DNA from: Phycisphaerae bacterium
GTDB taxonomy: Bacteria > Planctomycetota > Phycisphaerae > UBA1845 > Fen-1342
DNA: 64,000 bases
Direction: 5' to 3'
Assembly: GCA_028279405.1 (NCBI GenBank)
Contig: JANQNU010000064.1
Coordinates: 1-64,000 of the forward strand
Part shown: one piece after another, positions 15,846 through 24,321 of the stretch
Numbering within the stretch: the stretch's first letter is position 1
Layout: every line of letters begins with the position of its first letter
Notes under the pieces: model-generated
Seen by the model: the letters and a program-made list of their open reading frames with translations, nothing else
Told to the model about the DNA's origin: nothing
Databases searched by the model: none
Made by a program: the position numbers and the translations under genes

Positions 15846-16814
15846 ATGAGTTCAGTACCGTCCGCAGCACGAGTCTTCGGCGTCGATGCGACGGTAGTGA
15901 GCGCAACCGTTCCGGCGCGTGACCATGTGGCGCTCGAGCTAGCGGTTGGCGCGTTTCCGCCCAGCGAAGCCGGGCATTTTCTTCAACTGCAATGTGCTGA
16001 TCCGGACGCTCCCGGTGCGATTCTGCACGATTGGGACGCGTTTGCCCCTACCGATGCCTTTGGCACGCGCAGTGCCTACCTGCGGCGACCATTCAGCATT
16101 GCGGATCGATTCGAGGATGAGGACGGCCGGACGCACCTGGTCGTCATCTCGCGCAATATCGGCGCAGGCACGGGCTGGCTCGACAGCCGCAAATTCAGCG
16201 ACACGATCAATATCACCGGCCCGCTTGGCAGGCCGTTCGCGCGTCCGGCGCCGGGCGTGCCGATCGCGCTCGTGGGTGGCGGTGTCGGGATTCCGCCGTT
16301 GCTCTATCTTGCGCGACAGTTGCGCGAGGCGGGGCATGAGGACGTAACGGCGATCTTCGGTGCCACGGGGCGTGCATACTTCTGCGTTCCGCTGATCCGT
16401 GAGGCGTCGGCTGACGGGAGTCCGTCGGTGTGCCTGGCGCTACCGGGGGCGGCTCCGTTCCCGTCGATCGTGACGACAGATGACGGGACGCTCGGTCTAC
16501 GGGGGCGCGTGACCGATGGGCTGCGAATCTGGGCAGAGAAAAGGGCGCGTGAGATCGGAAGCGCGGCGGTTTTCGCCTGCGGGCCGGAGCCGATGCTGCA
16601 CGCGGTTGCTCGTCAGACGCGGCAGTTGGGAATCGCGGAGTGTCAGCTGTGTATCGAGCGTCTGATGGGTTGTGGCATGGGGACTTGCTTGTCTTGCATC
16701 GTCCCGGTGCCGGACGAGTCGGCGGCGGGTGGGCGTCGGTGGGCGCTGTCCTGCTCGGAGGGCCCGGTTTTTCCGCGGGACCGGCTGCTCGATTTCGCCG
16801 ATCGAAATGACTGA
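15846..16814 (+). CDS. pyrK: Dihydroorotate dehydrogenase electron transfer subunit-like iron-sulfur flavoprotein
   Basis: A 322-residue protein of the ferredoxin reductase family. The FAD-binding beta barrel includes RRPFSIAD (R-x-P-x-S/T motif); the NAD-binding domain begins with VGGGVGIPPLLYLARQL and has FACGPEPMLHAV near its end; the C-terminal [2Fe-2S] site is CGMGTCLSC with partner cysteines at C-x-L-C-I before it and ALSCSEGPVF after it. This arrangement is that of PyrK, which passes electrons from PyrD to NAD in pyrimidine synthesis. No pyrD lies beside it, so the partner must be elsewhere. It is somewhat longer than the usual 250-280 residues, mainly through loops in the first domain. 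A terminator lies just upstream. Confidence 0.82.
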   Translation: MSSVPSAARVFGVDATVVSATVPARDHVALELAVGAFPPSEAGHFLQLQCADPDAPGAILHDWDAFAPTDAFGTRSAYLRRPFSIADRFEDEDGRTHLVVISRNIGAGTGWLDSRKFSDTINITGPLGRPFARPAPGVPIALVGGGVGIPPLLYLARQLREAGHEDVTAIFGATGRAYFCVPLIREASADGSPSVCLALPGAAPFPSIVTTDDGTLGLRGRVTDGLRIWAEKRAREIGSAAVFACGPEPMLHAVARQTRQLGIAECQLCIERLMGCGMGTCLSCIVPVPDESAAGGRRWALSCSEGPVFPRDRLLDFADRND

Positions 16815-16951
16815 TGGCCGACGGTTCTGCGTTGCATCCGTTCTTGACGGAGTGCGGGACGGGGCGCACGCTACGCAATAGCGTGACAGGGCTTCAGGAG
16901 GTTGTGATGATCCGCGACACACGTCTGAAAACGGGTGAAAAGGAGTTCACC

Positions 16952-17902
16952 ATGCGTTTGCGATCCGTGTCAATGCTAGTCGTGGCGCTGGGAATGCTCG
17001 GTGGCTGTCGCAGCGGCGGGCTTCCGCTGCTGAACTATCTCGGGCTCGACGAACCGATGGACGTGCTGATCGTTACGGACAATCCGGCGACGTCTGCGCT
17101 GGCGTTGTTTGAGTACGAAAAGTTGCGTAGCGAGATGCAAAAGGGCATCGGCAAGAGTGTCGTTTTCGAACTCGGCTTCCCGATCATGGTCGAAGGCGGG
17201 CTGCGAAACGGGTGGCGCGACATTGCGATCATGAAGCCGATCCATTACGCGATGTTTGACGACACGGCGGATATGGAAGTGCTTGCGGTGCCGACCGACT
17301 TGCAGGGTCGCGACGGTCAACGGGCGTTGCTCGTGGTGGCTGAGGATTCCGAGATTCGGGACGTCGATCAGTTGGCGGGCAAGAAGGTCGCGTTCGGGCC
17401 GGCGGATGACGCGCGGACATTTGCCGCTGCGCTGTTGTTGTTGCGCAAAAGCGGCGTGCAAAAGTCAGACCTGAGTCGAGAGTTGCTGCCGATTCCTGGC
17501 AGTTTATTGCACATTGCGGACGGAACGCAGACGGCGCGACACGTGTTGAAGAAGCAGTGTGCGGCCGGTTTCATCGACGAGGCGACGTGGAACCAGTTGC
17601 CGGATGTGCCGGGGAAGGGCAACGACCCTGCACGTAGCGAGTTGCGCGTTCTGGCGCGGACGGAACCGCTCCCGGATCGGCTTCTGGTTTGCTCGCCGAA
17701 GTTGCAACCGCCAATGCGGGACAAGGCGCGGGCGTTCCTGATGTCGGTCGGTCACGAGCATCCCGAGGCGTTGCGAAGCCTGCGGATCACCGGGTACCAA
17801 CCGCCGTCGACATCGATGATCGAGGCCGTACGGTCGCTGAAGGATACGGCGCCGGTCGCGGAGTCCGACGCGGAAGGGATGGACGCGGCAGCGGCACTGT
17901 GA
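16952..17902 (+). CDS. PhnD/SsuA-like substrate-binding lipoprotein
   Basis: About 316 residues. ATG 16952 follows AAAAGGAG (16938-16945) by six bases; earlier in-frame codons lack any signal. The N-terminus MRLRSVSMLVVALGMLGGC ends in a lipobox, so the protein is lipid-anchored. The body has the two-lobe periplasmic binding fold of the PhnD/transferrin-like family: DVLIVTDNPATSALALFEYE, WRDIAIMKPIHYAMFD, then VDQLAGKKVAFGPADDARTF and LPDRLLVCSPKLQP. Family members bind phosphonates, phosphite, sulfonates or related oxyanions for ABC uptake, but no permease or ATPase genes are adjacent, so a sensor or orphan role is possible. Its stop overlaps the next start (GTGA). Confidence 0.78.
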   Translation: MRLRSVSMLVVALGMLGGCRSGGLPLLNYLGLDEPMDVLIVTDNPATSALALFEYEKLRSEMQKGIGKSVVFELGFPIMVEGGLRNGWRDIAIMKPIHYAMFDDTADMEVLAVPTDLQGRDGQRALLVVAEDSEIRDVDQLAGKKVAFGPADDARTFAAALLLLRKSGVQKSDLSRELLPIPGSLLHIADGTQTARHVLKKQCAAGFIDEATWNQLPDVPGKGNDPARSELRVLARTEPLPDRLLVCSPKLQPPMRDKARAFLMSVGHEHPEALRSLRITGYQPPSTSMIEAVRSLKDTAPVAESDAEGMDAAAAL

Positions 17903-18519
17903 ATGCTGAGCGCGGCGCTGGCGGCACGCGTGCCCGGCAGTCCAGACGAGGCGCATTGGGGTTGGGCGGGCTGATTGTGGTTGCCGCCGCGTTGGGATGT
18001 GCGGCGACGGTGCATCCGCCACGCAACGTGAGCGATTCGGTCGAGGTGTTCATATCTGATTATGGCCGTCATGCCGGCCTCGTCCTGCCGACCGAGGACG
18101 GCTCTTACGTCGAGTATGCCTACGGGGAGTGGGCTTGGTACGCCCAGGGCCAGATGCAGTGGTATCGCGTATTCCCGGTGCTTTTCATGAATACGCCGGG
18201 GACACTCGGACGGCAGCACTATTCAGAAGCGTACGACAAGCGTCAACTGCTCGGTGTCGTTCTGACTCACGATCTGCGGAGCCTGCATGTCGAGCGTGAA
18301 CGCTGTCGGCAGTTGCGCGATAGGCTCGACGAGGCGTTTGATCGGCATGCCGACCGGGCCGTTTACCGCAGCGATGTAAATCTGACGTTCGTTCCACATG
18401 ATACGCCTTACTGCCTGTCGCACGAGTGTACGGCGGCCGTCGCCGACTGGCTCCGGGCGCTGGATTGTGGTGTCAGTGGGGTATCGCTCGTTGGGGAGTT
18501 GGTTCCCTATCGAGATTGA
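17899..18519 (+). CDS. Putative lipoprotein, DUF2459-like
   Basis: About 206 residues. GTG 17899 overlaps the previous stop in a GTGA junction, indicating coupling; the frame is open further upstream inside the previous gene but that part is out-of-frame shadow. A hydrophobic stretch (LGLGGLIVVAAALGC) ends in a plausible lipobox. The main domain reads SDYGRHAGLVLPTEDGSYVE, EWAWYAQGQMQWYRVFP, and has a conserved-looking YCLSHECTAAVADWL block. This resembles the DUF2459 family, whose function is unknown; the call is weak. Pairing with a binding-protein-like lipoprotein suggests an envelope role. Confidence 0.5.
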   Translation: MNAERGAGGTRARQSRRGALGLGGLIVVAAALGCAATVHPPRNVSDSVEVFISDYGRHAGLVLPTEDGSYVEYAYGEWAWYAQGQMQWYRVFPVLFMNTPGTLGRQHYSEAYDKRQLLGVVLTHDLRSLHVERERCRQLRDRLDEAFDRHADRAVYRSDVNLTFVPHDTPYCLSHECTAAVADWLRALDCGVSGVSLVGELVPYRD

Positions 18520-18591
18520 GCAGGGGTAAGGGTGCGTTTCTTGAACGGACGCCCCCTACGGTCCTACGAGAGAACGAGGCGGCTGGGCGGC

Positions 18592-18772
18592 ACTGGGTGG
18601 CACTGGCGGCTTGTCCGCCAGTGTTAGGAACGTACGATTACTTGGGTGAGGCAGGCGTTTCGCCGGCCATTGACCGCTCGCTTGCGCTCGCGGCTCGCTT
18701 CGGCGCCCCACGGCTTTGGGCGAGTGGCACTGACGCGCGGCGGGTGGCACTGGCGGCTTGTCCGCCAGTGTT
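18592..18772 (+). repeat. Two copies of interspersed repeat family C, one family A core between them
   Basis: Each family C copy contains the perfect stem CACTGGCGG (18601-18609; 18748-18756), loop CTTGT, and CCGCCAGTG (18615-18623; 18762-18770), flanked on the left by GGTGG and on the right by TT. Between them lies a family A core (18672-18698, CGCTCGCTTGCGCTCGCGGC). The reverse complement of family C occurs in the gspK coding region at 25188-25218. Confidence 0.7.
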
Positions 18773-18788
18773 CGAAACGGGCGGGGAG

Positions 18789-20294
18789 TTACTTGCGTTT
18801 GCGCGCGGAGGAGAACCGGCTGCCCAGCGTGCGCGGCTGGGGTTGGATGCCCCAGGATTCCAGCACGTCGCAGCGTTTCATCGGCTCCTGGTAGCGTTTT
18901 GGCGCGTTGGCTGCCGCGTCGGCCTCTTCTTCTTCGGCCTGGACACCTTCGCCATTGGTTTCTTCGGCGAGCACGTCATGTGGATCGGGTGCCGGCGGCG
19001 CCCAGGGCTCGTCGAATCGCGGCAGTTGTCGATTGATCAGCAACTCGATCTCGGTCAGCGGGCGGCCCTCGTCCGGCTGTACGAACGTCACCGCGTATCC
19101 GCTCTTGCCCATCCGCGCAGTTCGGCCGATACGGTGCACGTAGACGGCCGGGTCTTCCGGCACGTCATAGTTGACGATGTGCGAGACCTCCATCACGTCG
19201 AGACCGCGCGACGCGAGGTCGGTCGCAACCAGAACGTGCACGTGCGCCTTGCGAAAGTTCTCGAGCACCTTTTCGCGACGGCGCTGCATCAGGTCGCCGT
19301 GGATCTCCGCGCAGTTGATGCCTGCTTTTTTGAGCTTCTCCGTGACCTTCCGCGCCGTCACCTTCATGTTGGTGAAGATGATCGCGAGTGTCGGGTTGGC
19401 GCTCTTGAGCATGCCCAGCAGCGTCTGCACCTTCTGGTCCTTCGGTACGGTAACGTAGCCGTGGTGCACCGAGTCGACCGTCAGCACATCCGCCGAGACG
19501 TTGATCTCGACGGGCTCGTGCATGTACGTCTTGGCGAGCTTGCGAATCTCATCCGTAAACGTCGCGGACACGAAGATCGTTTGGTGTTTGGTCTTGATCG
19601 CCTTGAGGATGCGGCGAATATCATCCCGGAAGCCGATGTCCAGCATTCGGTCGACTTCGTCGAGTACGACGAAACGCAGCGCGCCGAGCTTGATGTCGCC
19701 GCGTCCCATGAGGTCCAACACGCGGCCTGGCGTGCCGATCAGAATTTCGGCTCCGGCGCGGATCGCCTTGACCTGCGTCACGATGCGCCGACCGCCGTAC
19801 GCGACCGCGGTCTTCAGGTCGCGGCCCTCGCCAACGAGCTTGAAGTGGTCCTCGACCTGGGCGGCGAGCTCGCGCGTCGGGACCAGCACCAGCGCCTGCA
19901 GGCCGTCGCCGGGTTGCGTATTCTGCAGCAGCGGCAGCGCGAACGCGGCGGTCTTGCCGGTACCGGTCTTGGCCTGCCCGAGGCAGTCCTTTCCGGAAAG
20001 CGCGACCGGGATCAACTCACGTTGAATCTCGGTCGGCTCGATGAAGCCGATCGCGTCCAGCGTCGAGACCAGTTCCGGGGAAAGCCCAAGTTGGGCGAAG
20101 GGCCGATCCGTCTTCGCGGGCTTGGCGGCGGACTTCGCGGGCTTTGTCGCGGACTTGGTAGCGGTCTTTGTCGGCTTTGTCGCGGTTTTGCCGGCGCGCG
20201 TCGGCTTCGTTGCGGCATTGTCAGACGTGCGTCGTCGGCTCGTCTTCTTGCGGGCCGGGGTCTTTCGTTCGGTCGTTTTCTTCTTGGTTGCCAA
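18789..20294 (-). CDS. DEAD-box RNA helicase (DEVD variant) with basic Ala/Lys-rich N-terminus
   Basis: A 501-residue ATP-dependent RNA helicase. Start is a TTG (MATKKKTTERK). Residues 1-60 are a lysine/alanine/threonine-rich tail with TKPAK-type repeats, likely an unstructured nucleic acid-binding tail. Motifs follow in order: Q-motif GFIEPTEIQ, Walker A AKTGTGKT, motif Ia PTRELAAQ, motif Ib GTPGR, motif II DEVD, motif III SAT, then VLVATDLASRGLD and motif VI HRIGRTAR. Motif II is DEVD rather than DEAD, a conservative variation. The C-terminus has an acidic segment then a basic end. Probably involved in RNA remodelling, ribosome assembly or cold adaptation. Confidence 0.9.
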   Translation of the reverse strand: MATKKKTTERKTPARKKTSRRRTSDNAATKPTRAGKTATKPTKTATKSATKPAKSAAKPAKTDRPFAQLGLSPELVSTLDAIGFIEPTEIQRELIPVALSGKDCLGQAKTGTGKTAAFALPLLQNTQPGDGLQALVLVPTRELAAQVEDHFKLVGEGRDLKTAVAYGGRRIVTQVKAIRAGAEILIGTPGRVLDLMGRGDIKLGALRFVVLDEVDRMLDIGFRDDIRRILKAIKTKHQTIFVSATFTDEIRKLAKTYMHEPVEINVSADVLTVDSVHHGYVTVPKDQKVQTLLGMLKSANPTLAIIFTNMKVTARKVTEKLKKAGINCAEIHGDLMQRRREKVLENFRKAHVHVLVATDLASRGLDVMEVSHIVNYDVPEDPAVYVHRIGRTARMGKSGYAVTFVQPDEGRPLTEIELLINRQLPRFDEPWAPPAPDPHDVLAEETNGEGVQAEEEEADAAANAPKRYQEPMKRCDVLESWGIQPQPRTLGSRFSSARKRK

Positions 20295-20608
20295 CTCGTG
20301 GAATCCGTTTTGCTGATTAACATCGACAGAAATCGACGGAATATGGGCTAACCCGAGGCTTAACAGACGGTTAGACGTACATCATAATGTAGGTTCGATC
20401 GCGGTTCGCTGCAAGTCGTCGTCGGCAACGGCCCAGGAATCTTCCGTTCGCGACGCTCCTCAGGCGTTTTCTCGAGGGGTCGGGCGGCGTACTTTGGCCC
20501 CGATAACCGGATGGCGCCGCAGCACGGGTTGCGATCGTCGGACTGCATCCCGCCGGGCGTCCAGGCTGTATAAACGGTGGATTGGACGATCATACAGGAG
20601 CGTTTCGG
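20295..20608. other. Intergenic region between the helicase and the secretion operon
   Basis: No gene was found in these 314 bases. There is a short inverted repeat (TACAT-CATA-ATGTA, 20378-20391) that includes a minus-strand TATGAT, and a TATAAA at 20569-20574 about 35 bases before gspF, but neither has a convincing -35 partner. Confidence 0.35.
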
Positions 20609-21814
20609 TTGCCGACGTTTGCGTATAAAGCGAGGAGTATGAGCGGGGAGGCCGTGTCGGGCACCGTTGTGGCCGAGACGGCGACGGCCGCCTCGCGGCT
20701 GCTCGACGAGCGGTCGCTGATGCCGGTGGAGCTCAACGAGGTCGCGACGGGGAACCGGTCCGTACTGACCGGCAAGTCGCGACGCGTCCCGATTGCGAAA
20801 GTCGGCATGACGTACGAGCAGCTCGCGGACCTGCTGCGCAGCGGCGTCCCGATTCTGCGAGCGCTGAACGTGCTGTCGAAGCAATCAGGAGCACCGGCAC
20901 TGGCGCAGATCCTGCGTGAGGTGCACGACGACGTCGCGGGCGGCGACGCGCTCGCCGATGCGATGGAAAAGCACCCCAACGCGTTTCCCGACCTGCACGT
21001 CGCGATGGTGCGTGCCGGTGAGAAGGGCGGGTTCATCGAGGACGTGCTGACCCGCATGTCGGAGTTCGTGACGCGCGCGGACGCGCTGAAGAACAAGCTG
21101 ATCGGCTCGCTGATTTATCCGTGTATCCTGCTGCTCGGCGGGTTTGCGGCGATCATGTTCATCATTCTCTACATCGTGCCGAAGATCCGGACGTTGATCG
21201 AGGATGTGGAGCTTCCGTGGACGACGAAGCTGATCTTTGCGCTGAACGACCTGCTGACGAACTACTACATGCCGGTGATCGGCGTGATCGTGGTCGTGAT
21301 CGTGTCGATCGTCGCGTTCTTCCGGAGCGCGTATGGCCAGCAGTTGCTCTCGCGCGTGCAGTTGGGCCTGCCGTTCTTCGGCCCGATTTACACGATGGTG
21401 GCGCTGTGTCGGTTTTGTCGGATCTTCGGAACGTTGCTGGCGAACGGGATTCCGATCCTGCAGGCGCTGCGGATTTCGAAGGACTCCGCAGGCAACCATC
21501 TGATCGCGGAATGTATCGATGACGCTGCTGAGCATGTCAGCGAAGGCGAGTCGCTGGCCGTGCCGCTCGGGCAGCGGGACTTTTTCCCGCTGGCGATTCT
21601 GGACATGATCGCGGTCGCGGAAGAAAGTAACACGTTGGAGAAGGTGTTGGTGGAGATTGCGGATACGCAGGAGGAACGGACGGCGCGAAAGATCGATCTC
21701 TTCGTGCGCATGCTCGAGCCGGCGCTGCTGGCGCTGATGGGCATGATGGTCATGTTCATCGCGATCTCGCTCTTGCTGCCGATTCTGAAACTCTCGACAT
21801 CCGGACTGAAGTAA
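20609..21814 (+). CDS. gspF: Type II secretion inner-membrane protein GspF
   Basis: A 401-residue polytopic membrane protein, the platform of type II secretion/type IV pilus machines. TTG 20609 is preceded by AGGAG (20596-20600) at eight bases and gives the standard opening MPTFAYKARS. Two T2SSF domains are visible, the first around residues 60-185 (LADLLRSGVPILRALNVLS, then SLIYPCILLLGGFAAIMF), the second around 260-385 (FCRIFGTLLANGIPILQALR, EPALLALMGMMVMFIAISLL). Three or four membrane segments. It opens an operon that continues with five pseudopilin genes and two assembly genes; the ATPase (gspE) and secretin (gspD) are not in the window. Confidence 0.93.
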   Translation: MPTFAYKARSMSGEAVSGTVVAETATAASRLLDERSLMPVELNEVATGNRSVLTGKSRRVPIAKVGMTYEQLADLLRSGVPILRALNVLSKQSGAPALAQILREVHDDVAGGDALADAMEKHPNAFPDLHVAMVRAGEKGGFIEDVLTRMSEFVTRADALKNKLIGSLIYPCILLLGGFAAIMFIILYIVPKIRTLIEDVELPWTTKLIFALNDLLTNYYMPVIGVIVVVIVSIVAFFRSAYGQQLLSRVQLGLPFFGPIYTMVALCRFCRIFGTLLANGIPILQALRISKDSAGNHLIAECIDDAAEHVSEGESLAVPLGQRDFFPLAILDMIAVAEESNTLEKVLVEIADTQEERTARKIDLFVRMLEPALLALMGMMVMFIAISLLLPILKLSTSGLK

Positions 21815-21848
21815 GGAGCATCCCCAGGTGACCAAGGAGCCGAAAGCA

Positions 21849-22283
21849 ATGAAACGGAACAGTCGCAAACGTGCATTCACGCTGCTCGAAGTATTGATGG
21901 TCGTCGTGATCATCGGCGTGCTGGCGGTCGTCGTCATCAGCCAGCTTGGCGGTGTCGGCGATCGTGCGCGGCAGGATCTGGCGCAGACCGCTGTGTCGAG
22001 CACGCTGCCGCAGAAGATCGAGCTGTTCAAGATGCATACGGGCCGCTATCCCACCGGCGAAGAGGGACTCGCGGTGCTGATCGAAGCCCCTTCGGACGAA
22101 GAGGTGGCCGAGAAGTGGTCCGGGCCGTATCTGGACAAGAAGCAGATCAAGGATCCGTGGGGCCGGGAGTACCAGTACAACTATCCCGGCGAATACAACG
22201 AGCGGACGTTTGATCTTTCGAGTTCGGGCCCCGATGGCGTCGAAGGCAACGAAGACGACATCACCAACTGGGAAAAGGCATAG
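21849..22283 (+). CDS. gspG: Major pseudopilin GspG
   Basis: About 144 residues. ATG 21849 follows AAGGAG (21834-21839) by nine bases; a GTG at 21828 with its own AAGGAG would add seven residues. The class III leader is MKRNSRKRA followed by FTLLEVLMVVVIIGVLAVVV, with Glu at +5. The residue before the cleavage point is Ala, not the usual Gly. The C-terminal half has the GspG signature: MHTGRYPTGEEGLAVLIEAP, DPWGREYQYNYPGEYN, and SSGPDGVEGNEDDITNW, the calcium-binding loop. GspG polymerises into the pseudopilus that pushes substrates through the secretin. Confidence 0.93.
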   Translation: MKRNSRKRAFTLLEVLMVVVIIGVLAVVVISQLGGVGDRARQDLAQTAVSSTLPQKIELFKMHTGRYPTGEEGLAVLIEAPSDEEVAEKWSGPYLDKKQIKDPWGREYQYNYPGEYNERTFDLSSSGPDGVEGNEDDITNWEKA

Positions 22284-22301
22284 CGCCACCCGCGCGCGGC
22301 C

Positions 22302-23027
22302 ATGAACACGGACCGTCCATTGGGGATTCGATTCGCGCGCCCGGCCCGCTTTGCGGCGGCGGGCGTGACGCTCTTCGAAATCCTGCTGGTGCTGGTGATT
22401 CTGGCCGTGCTGGCCGTGCTGTTTCTCGGTAACCTCGACGTGCTTGCGCGCAGTCGTGACCTGACGGAATCGGTCACACGGATAAAGGCGGTGCTGGCGA
22501 TGTGTCGCGCTCAGGCGATGGCGACGTCACAGCAGTTCCGTATCCGAATCCATGCGGACGGTTCGATGACGCTCGTGCAGCAGGGGGACCCGGTTCGGGC
22601 GCCGCATATGTTCACGCTGGTCAACGACGACTGGGCGCGGATGCGGTTTCTCGTGGAGGACGTGTGGGTCGATTCGATCCTGCCGTTGCCGAGTGGCCCG
22701 CCGCCGATCAGGGTCGAGAACGACGAACTGGATCTCGATGCCTTCGACGACCACCAGTCGATTCCGGTGACCGAGCTCGAACAGCCGTTCGAGTTGTTGT
22801 TCGAGCCGGATGGTTCGAGCACATCGGTGCGGCTGTTCCTGCGGGACTCCAGTGGGCGCGGCGTGCAATTGACGCTCGACGGTCGGGTCGGTCGTGTCGA
22901 GTTGGAAGAGCTCGAGATCGAACTCGAAGATCTGGAACGGCCTGAGCCCTTGCCCGACGAGGATAAGATTGCTGATCTCTATACCTCGGAGCAGGTGAAG
23001 GAATTCCTGGAGACGCCAAGACAATGA
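22302..23027 (+). CDS. gspH: Minor pseudopilin GspH-like
   Basis: A 241-residue type IV pilin-like protein. A leader of 21 residues ends in AAAG and is followed by VTLFEILLVLVILAVLAVLF with Glu at +5. After the membrane helix the sequence fits GspH: VTRIKAVLAMCRAQAMATSQ and QFRIRIHADGSMTLVQQGD. A long acidic tail (ELEELEIELEDLERPEP) precedes the end and makes it longer than the usual 170-200 residues. Its stop overlaps the gspI start (ATGA). Confidence 0.8.
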   Translation: MNTDRPLGIRFARPARFAAAGVTLFEILLVLVILAVLAVLFLGNLDVLARSRDLTESVTRIKAVLAMCRAQAMATSQQFRIRIHADGSMTLVQQGDPVRAPHMFTLVNDDWARMRFLVEDVWVDSILPLPSGPPPIRVENDELDLDAFDDHQSIPVTELEQPFELLFEPDGSSTSVRLFLRDSSGRGVQLTLDGRVGRVELEELEIELEDLERPEPLPDEDKIADLYTSEQVKEFLETPRQ

Positions 23028-24220
23028 ACGGTTCAGACAAGCGATTGCCGGGCGTCCACAGTGGCGGAAAGGCGGCTATGCCTCTTCCGGCGCGGTGTGA
23101 CGCGCGTTTTGGTCGGGCGGCGCTGCGACGCGGCGGACTGTTGCTCGAGGTGCTCCTGGCGCTGGTCATCATGGTTGCCTCGCTTGCGATGCTCGGGTCG
23201 CAGTTGGTTTCGGGCCTCAAGTTGGTCCAGTTCGGAGATCAGCAGACCCGCGCGAACGAACTCGCCGAGCGGATGCTGGCGCTGCTCGAACTCGATCGGA
23301 ACGTGATGGCGCGGGTGTTCGTGGATGAGTCGCGCGACGGCGACTTTGGCGACGAGTTTCCTGGTTACTTCTGGCGGATCGATCTGGAGCCCGTGCTGGA
23401 TATGGACGGCCTGGGGCGGCTAACGCTGGAGATTCTCTACGACGAGAACCTTGACAGTCCGAGTATCGACGACGCGAAGGTCGTTCGCACGCTGGCGATG
23501 CTGAAGGCCGATCCCGGGCGGATCAATTTCGAGGAAGATTTCGGGCTCGATGCCGAGCAGGTGGAGCAACTGGGGGCGGTGATGCCGCTTGCCGGGCTCG
23601 ATCCGAACAACTTCGACCCTGGAGCGCTCGCCGCGCTACCGACCGAGCAGTTGCTCGAACTGCTTCCCGCAATCATGCCGTTGCTCCAGCAGTTTCTCGG
23701 CAACGCATTGCCGGCGGGGGCGGAGAATATGTCGCCGGAACAGTTGGTGGAGTTTCTGCAGCAGCAGGCGCCGGGCGCCCCGGGTGGGCCTGGCAATCCA
23801 GGCGTACCGGGTCCTGGCGGTGTGCCGGGAGGTGGCGGTACCGGCGACAACGGAGATTACACGATTGATGATCTCTTGCGCTTGCGCGACGAACTCGGTG
23901 GCAGTGACCCCGGAGCCGGGCCGGCGCCCGGAGGTGGGCGCGGCGGCCGAGGTGGCGGTGGCGGTGGTCCAGGGATTGGTCCCGGTCGAGGCGGCAACGG
24001 CGGAGGCGGCGGTCCCGGTCGAGGCGGTAACGGCGGAGGGGGCGGTCCCGGTCGTGGCGGCAACGGCGGAGGCGGATTTGGAGGGGGGCCACGTGGCGGT
24101 GGTGGCGGCGATGGTCCGGTTCAGCCGTCAGGGGTCGACGACAACGGCGAGCCGCAGTACACGATCGAAGACCTGATTCGGCTGCGGGACGAGCTCAATC
24201 GCCGAGCGGACGGCGGCTGA
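23024..24220 (+). CDS. gspI: Minor pseudopilin GspI-like with giant glycine-rich C-terminal extension
   Basis: A 398-residue protein, about three times the usual GspI length of 120. Start is ATG 23024 inside the gspH stop; ATG 23078 is an alternative. The leader ends in ALRRG (residue 37), then GLLLEVLLALVIMVASLAML with Glu at +5, then the pilin helix QTRANELAERMLALLE and a beta region to about residue 150. The extension has a helical, Leu/Gln-rich part (LEQLLELLPAIMPLLQQFL-type), a collagen-like GxP stretch, a 33-bp-period Gly-rich repeat and two copies of a 13-residue motif, YTIDDLLRLRDEL (279-291) and YTIEDLIRLRDEL (379-391), that bracket the glycine region. What the extension does is unknown; it may be flexible and surface-exposed. 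Confidence 0.75.
   Translation: MNGSDKRLPGVHSGGKAAMPLPARCDARFGRAALRRGGLLLEVLLALVIMVASLAMLGSQLVSGLKLVQFGDQQTRANELAERMLALLELDRNVMARVFVDESRDGDFGDEFPGYFWRIDLEPVLDMDGLGRLTLEILYDENLDSPSIDDAKVVRTLAMLKADPGRINFEEDFGLDAEQVEQLGAVMPLAGLDPNNFDPGALAALPTEQLLELLPAIMPLLQQFLGNALPAGAENMSPEQLVEFLQQQAPGAPGGPGNPGVPGPGGVPGGGGTGDNGDYTIDDLLRLRDELGGSDPGAGPAPGGGRGGRGGGGGGPGIGPGRGGNGGGGGPGRGGNGGGGGPGRGGNGGGGFGGGPRGGGGGDGPVQPSGVDDNGEPQYTIEDLIRLRDELNRRADGG
23978..24076 (+). repeat. 33-bp tandem repeat within gspI
   Basis: Three in-frame units start at 23978, 24011 and 24044. Each encodes a glycine-rich 11-mer of the type GPGRGGNGGGG. The period is a multiple of three, so variation in copy number keeps the frame. Confidence 0.8.
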
Positions 24221-24321
24221 TCAGCGACTCGACGAAGAGGCGCGTGTACGCCGCGGGTCGGTCTGCCCTCGGATCGTAGAACGGTGGGGTGGCGGAAGCA
24301 GCCTGACGGTCATCAACAGGT

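Noticed and set aside
18426-20351. 641-residue plus-strand open frame opposite the helicase
   Set aside because: Antisense shadow; the minus strand has every DEAD-box motif.
23978-24076. CRISPR-like or rho-independent structure in gspI
   Set aside because: The 33-bp units have no unique spacers and encode a glycine-rich repeat.
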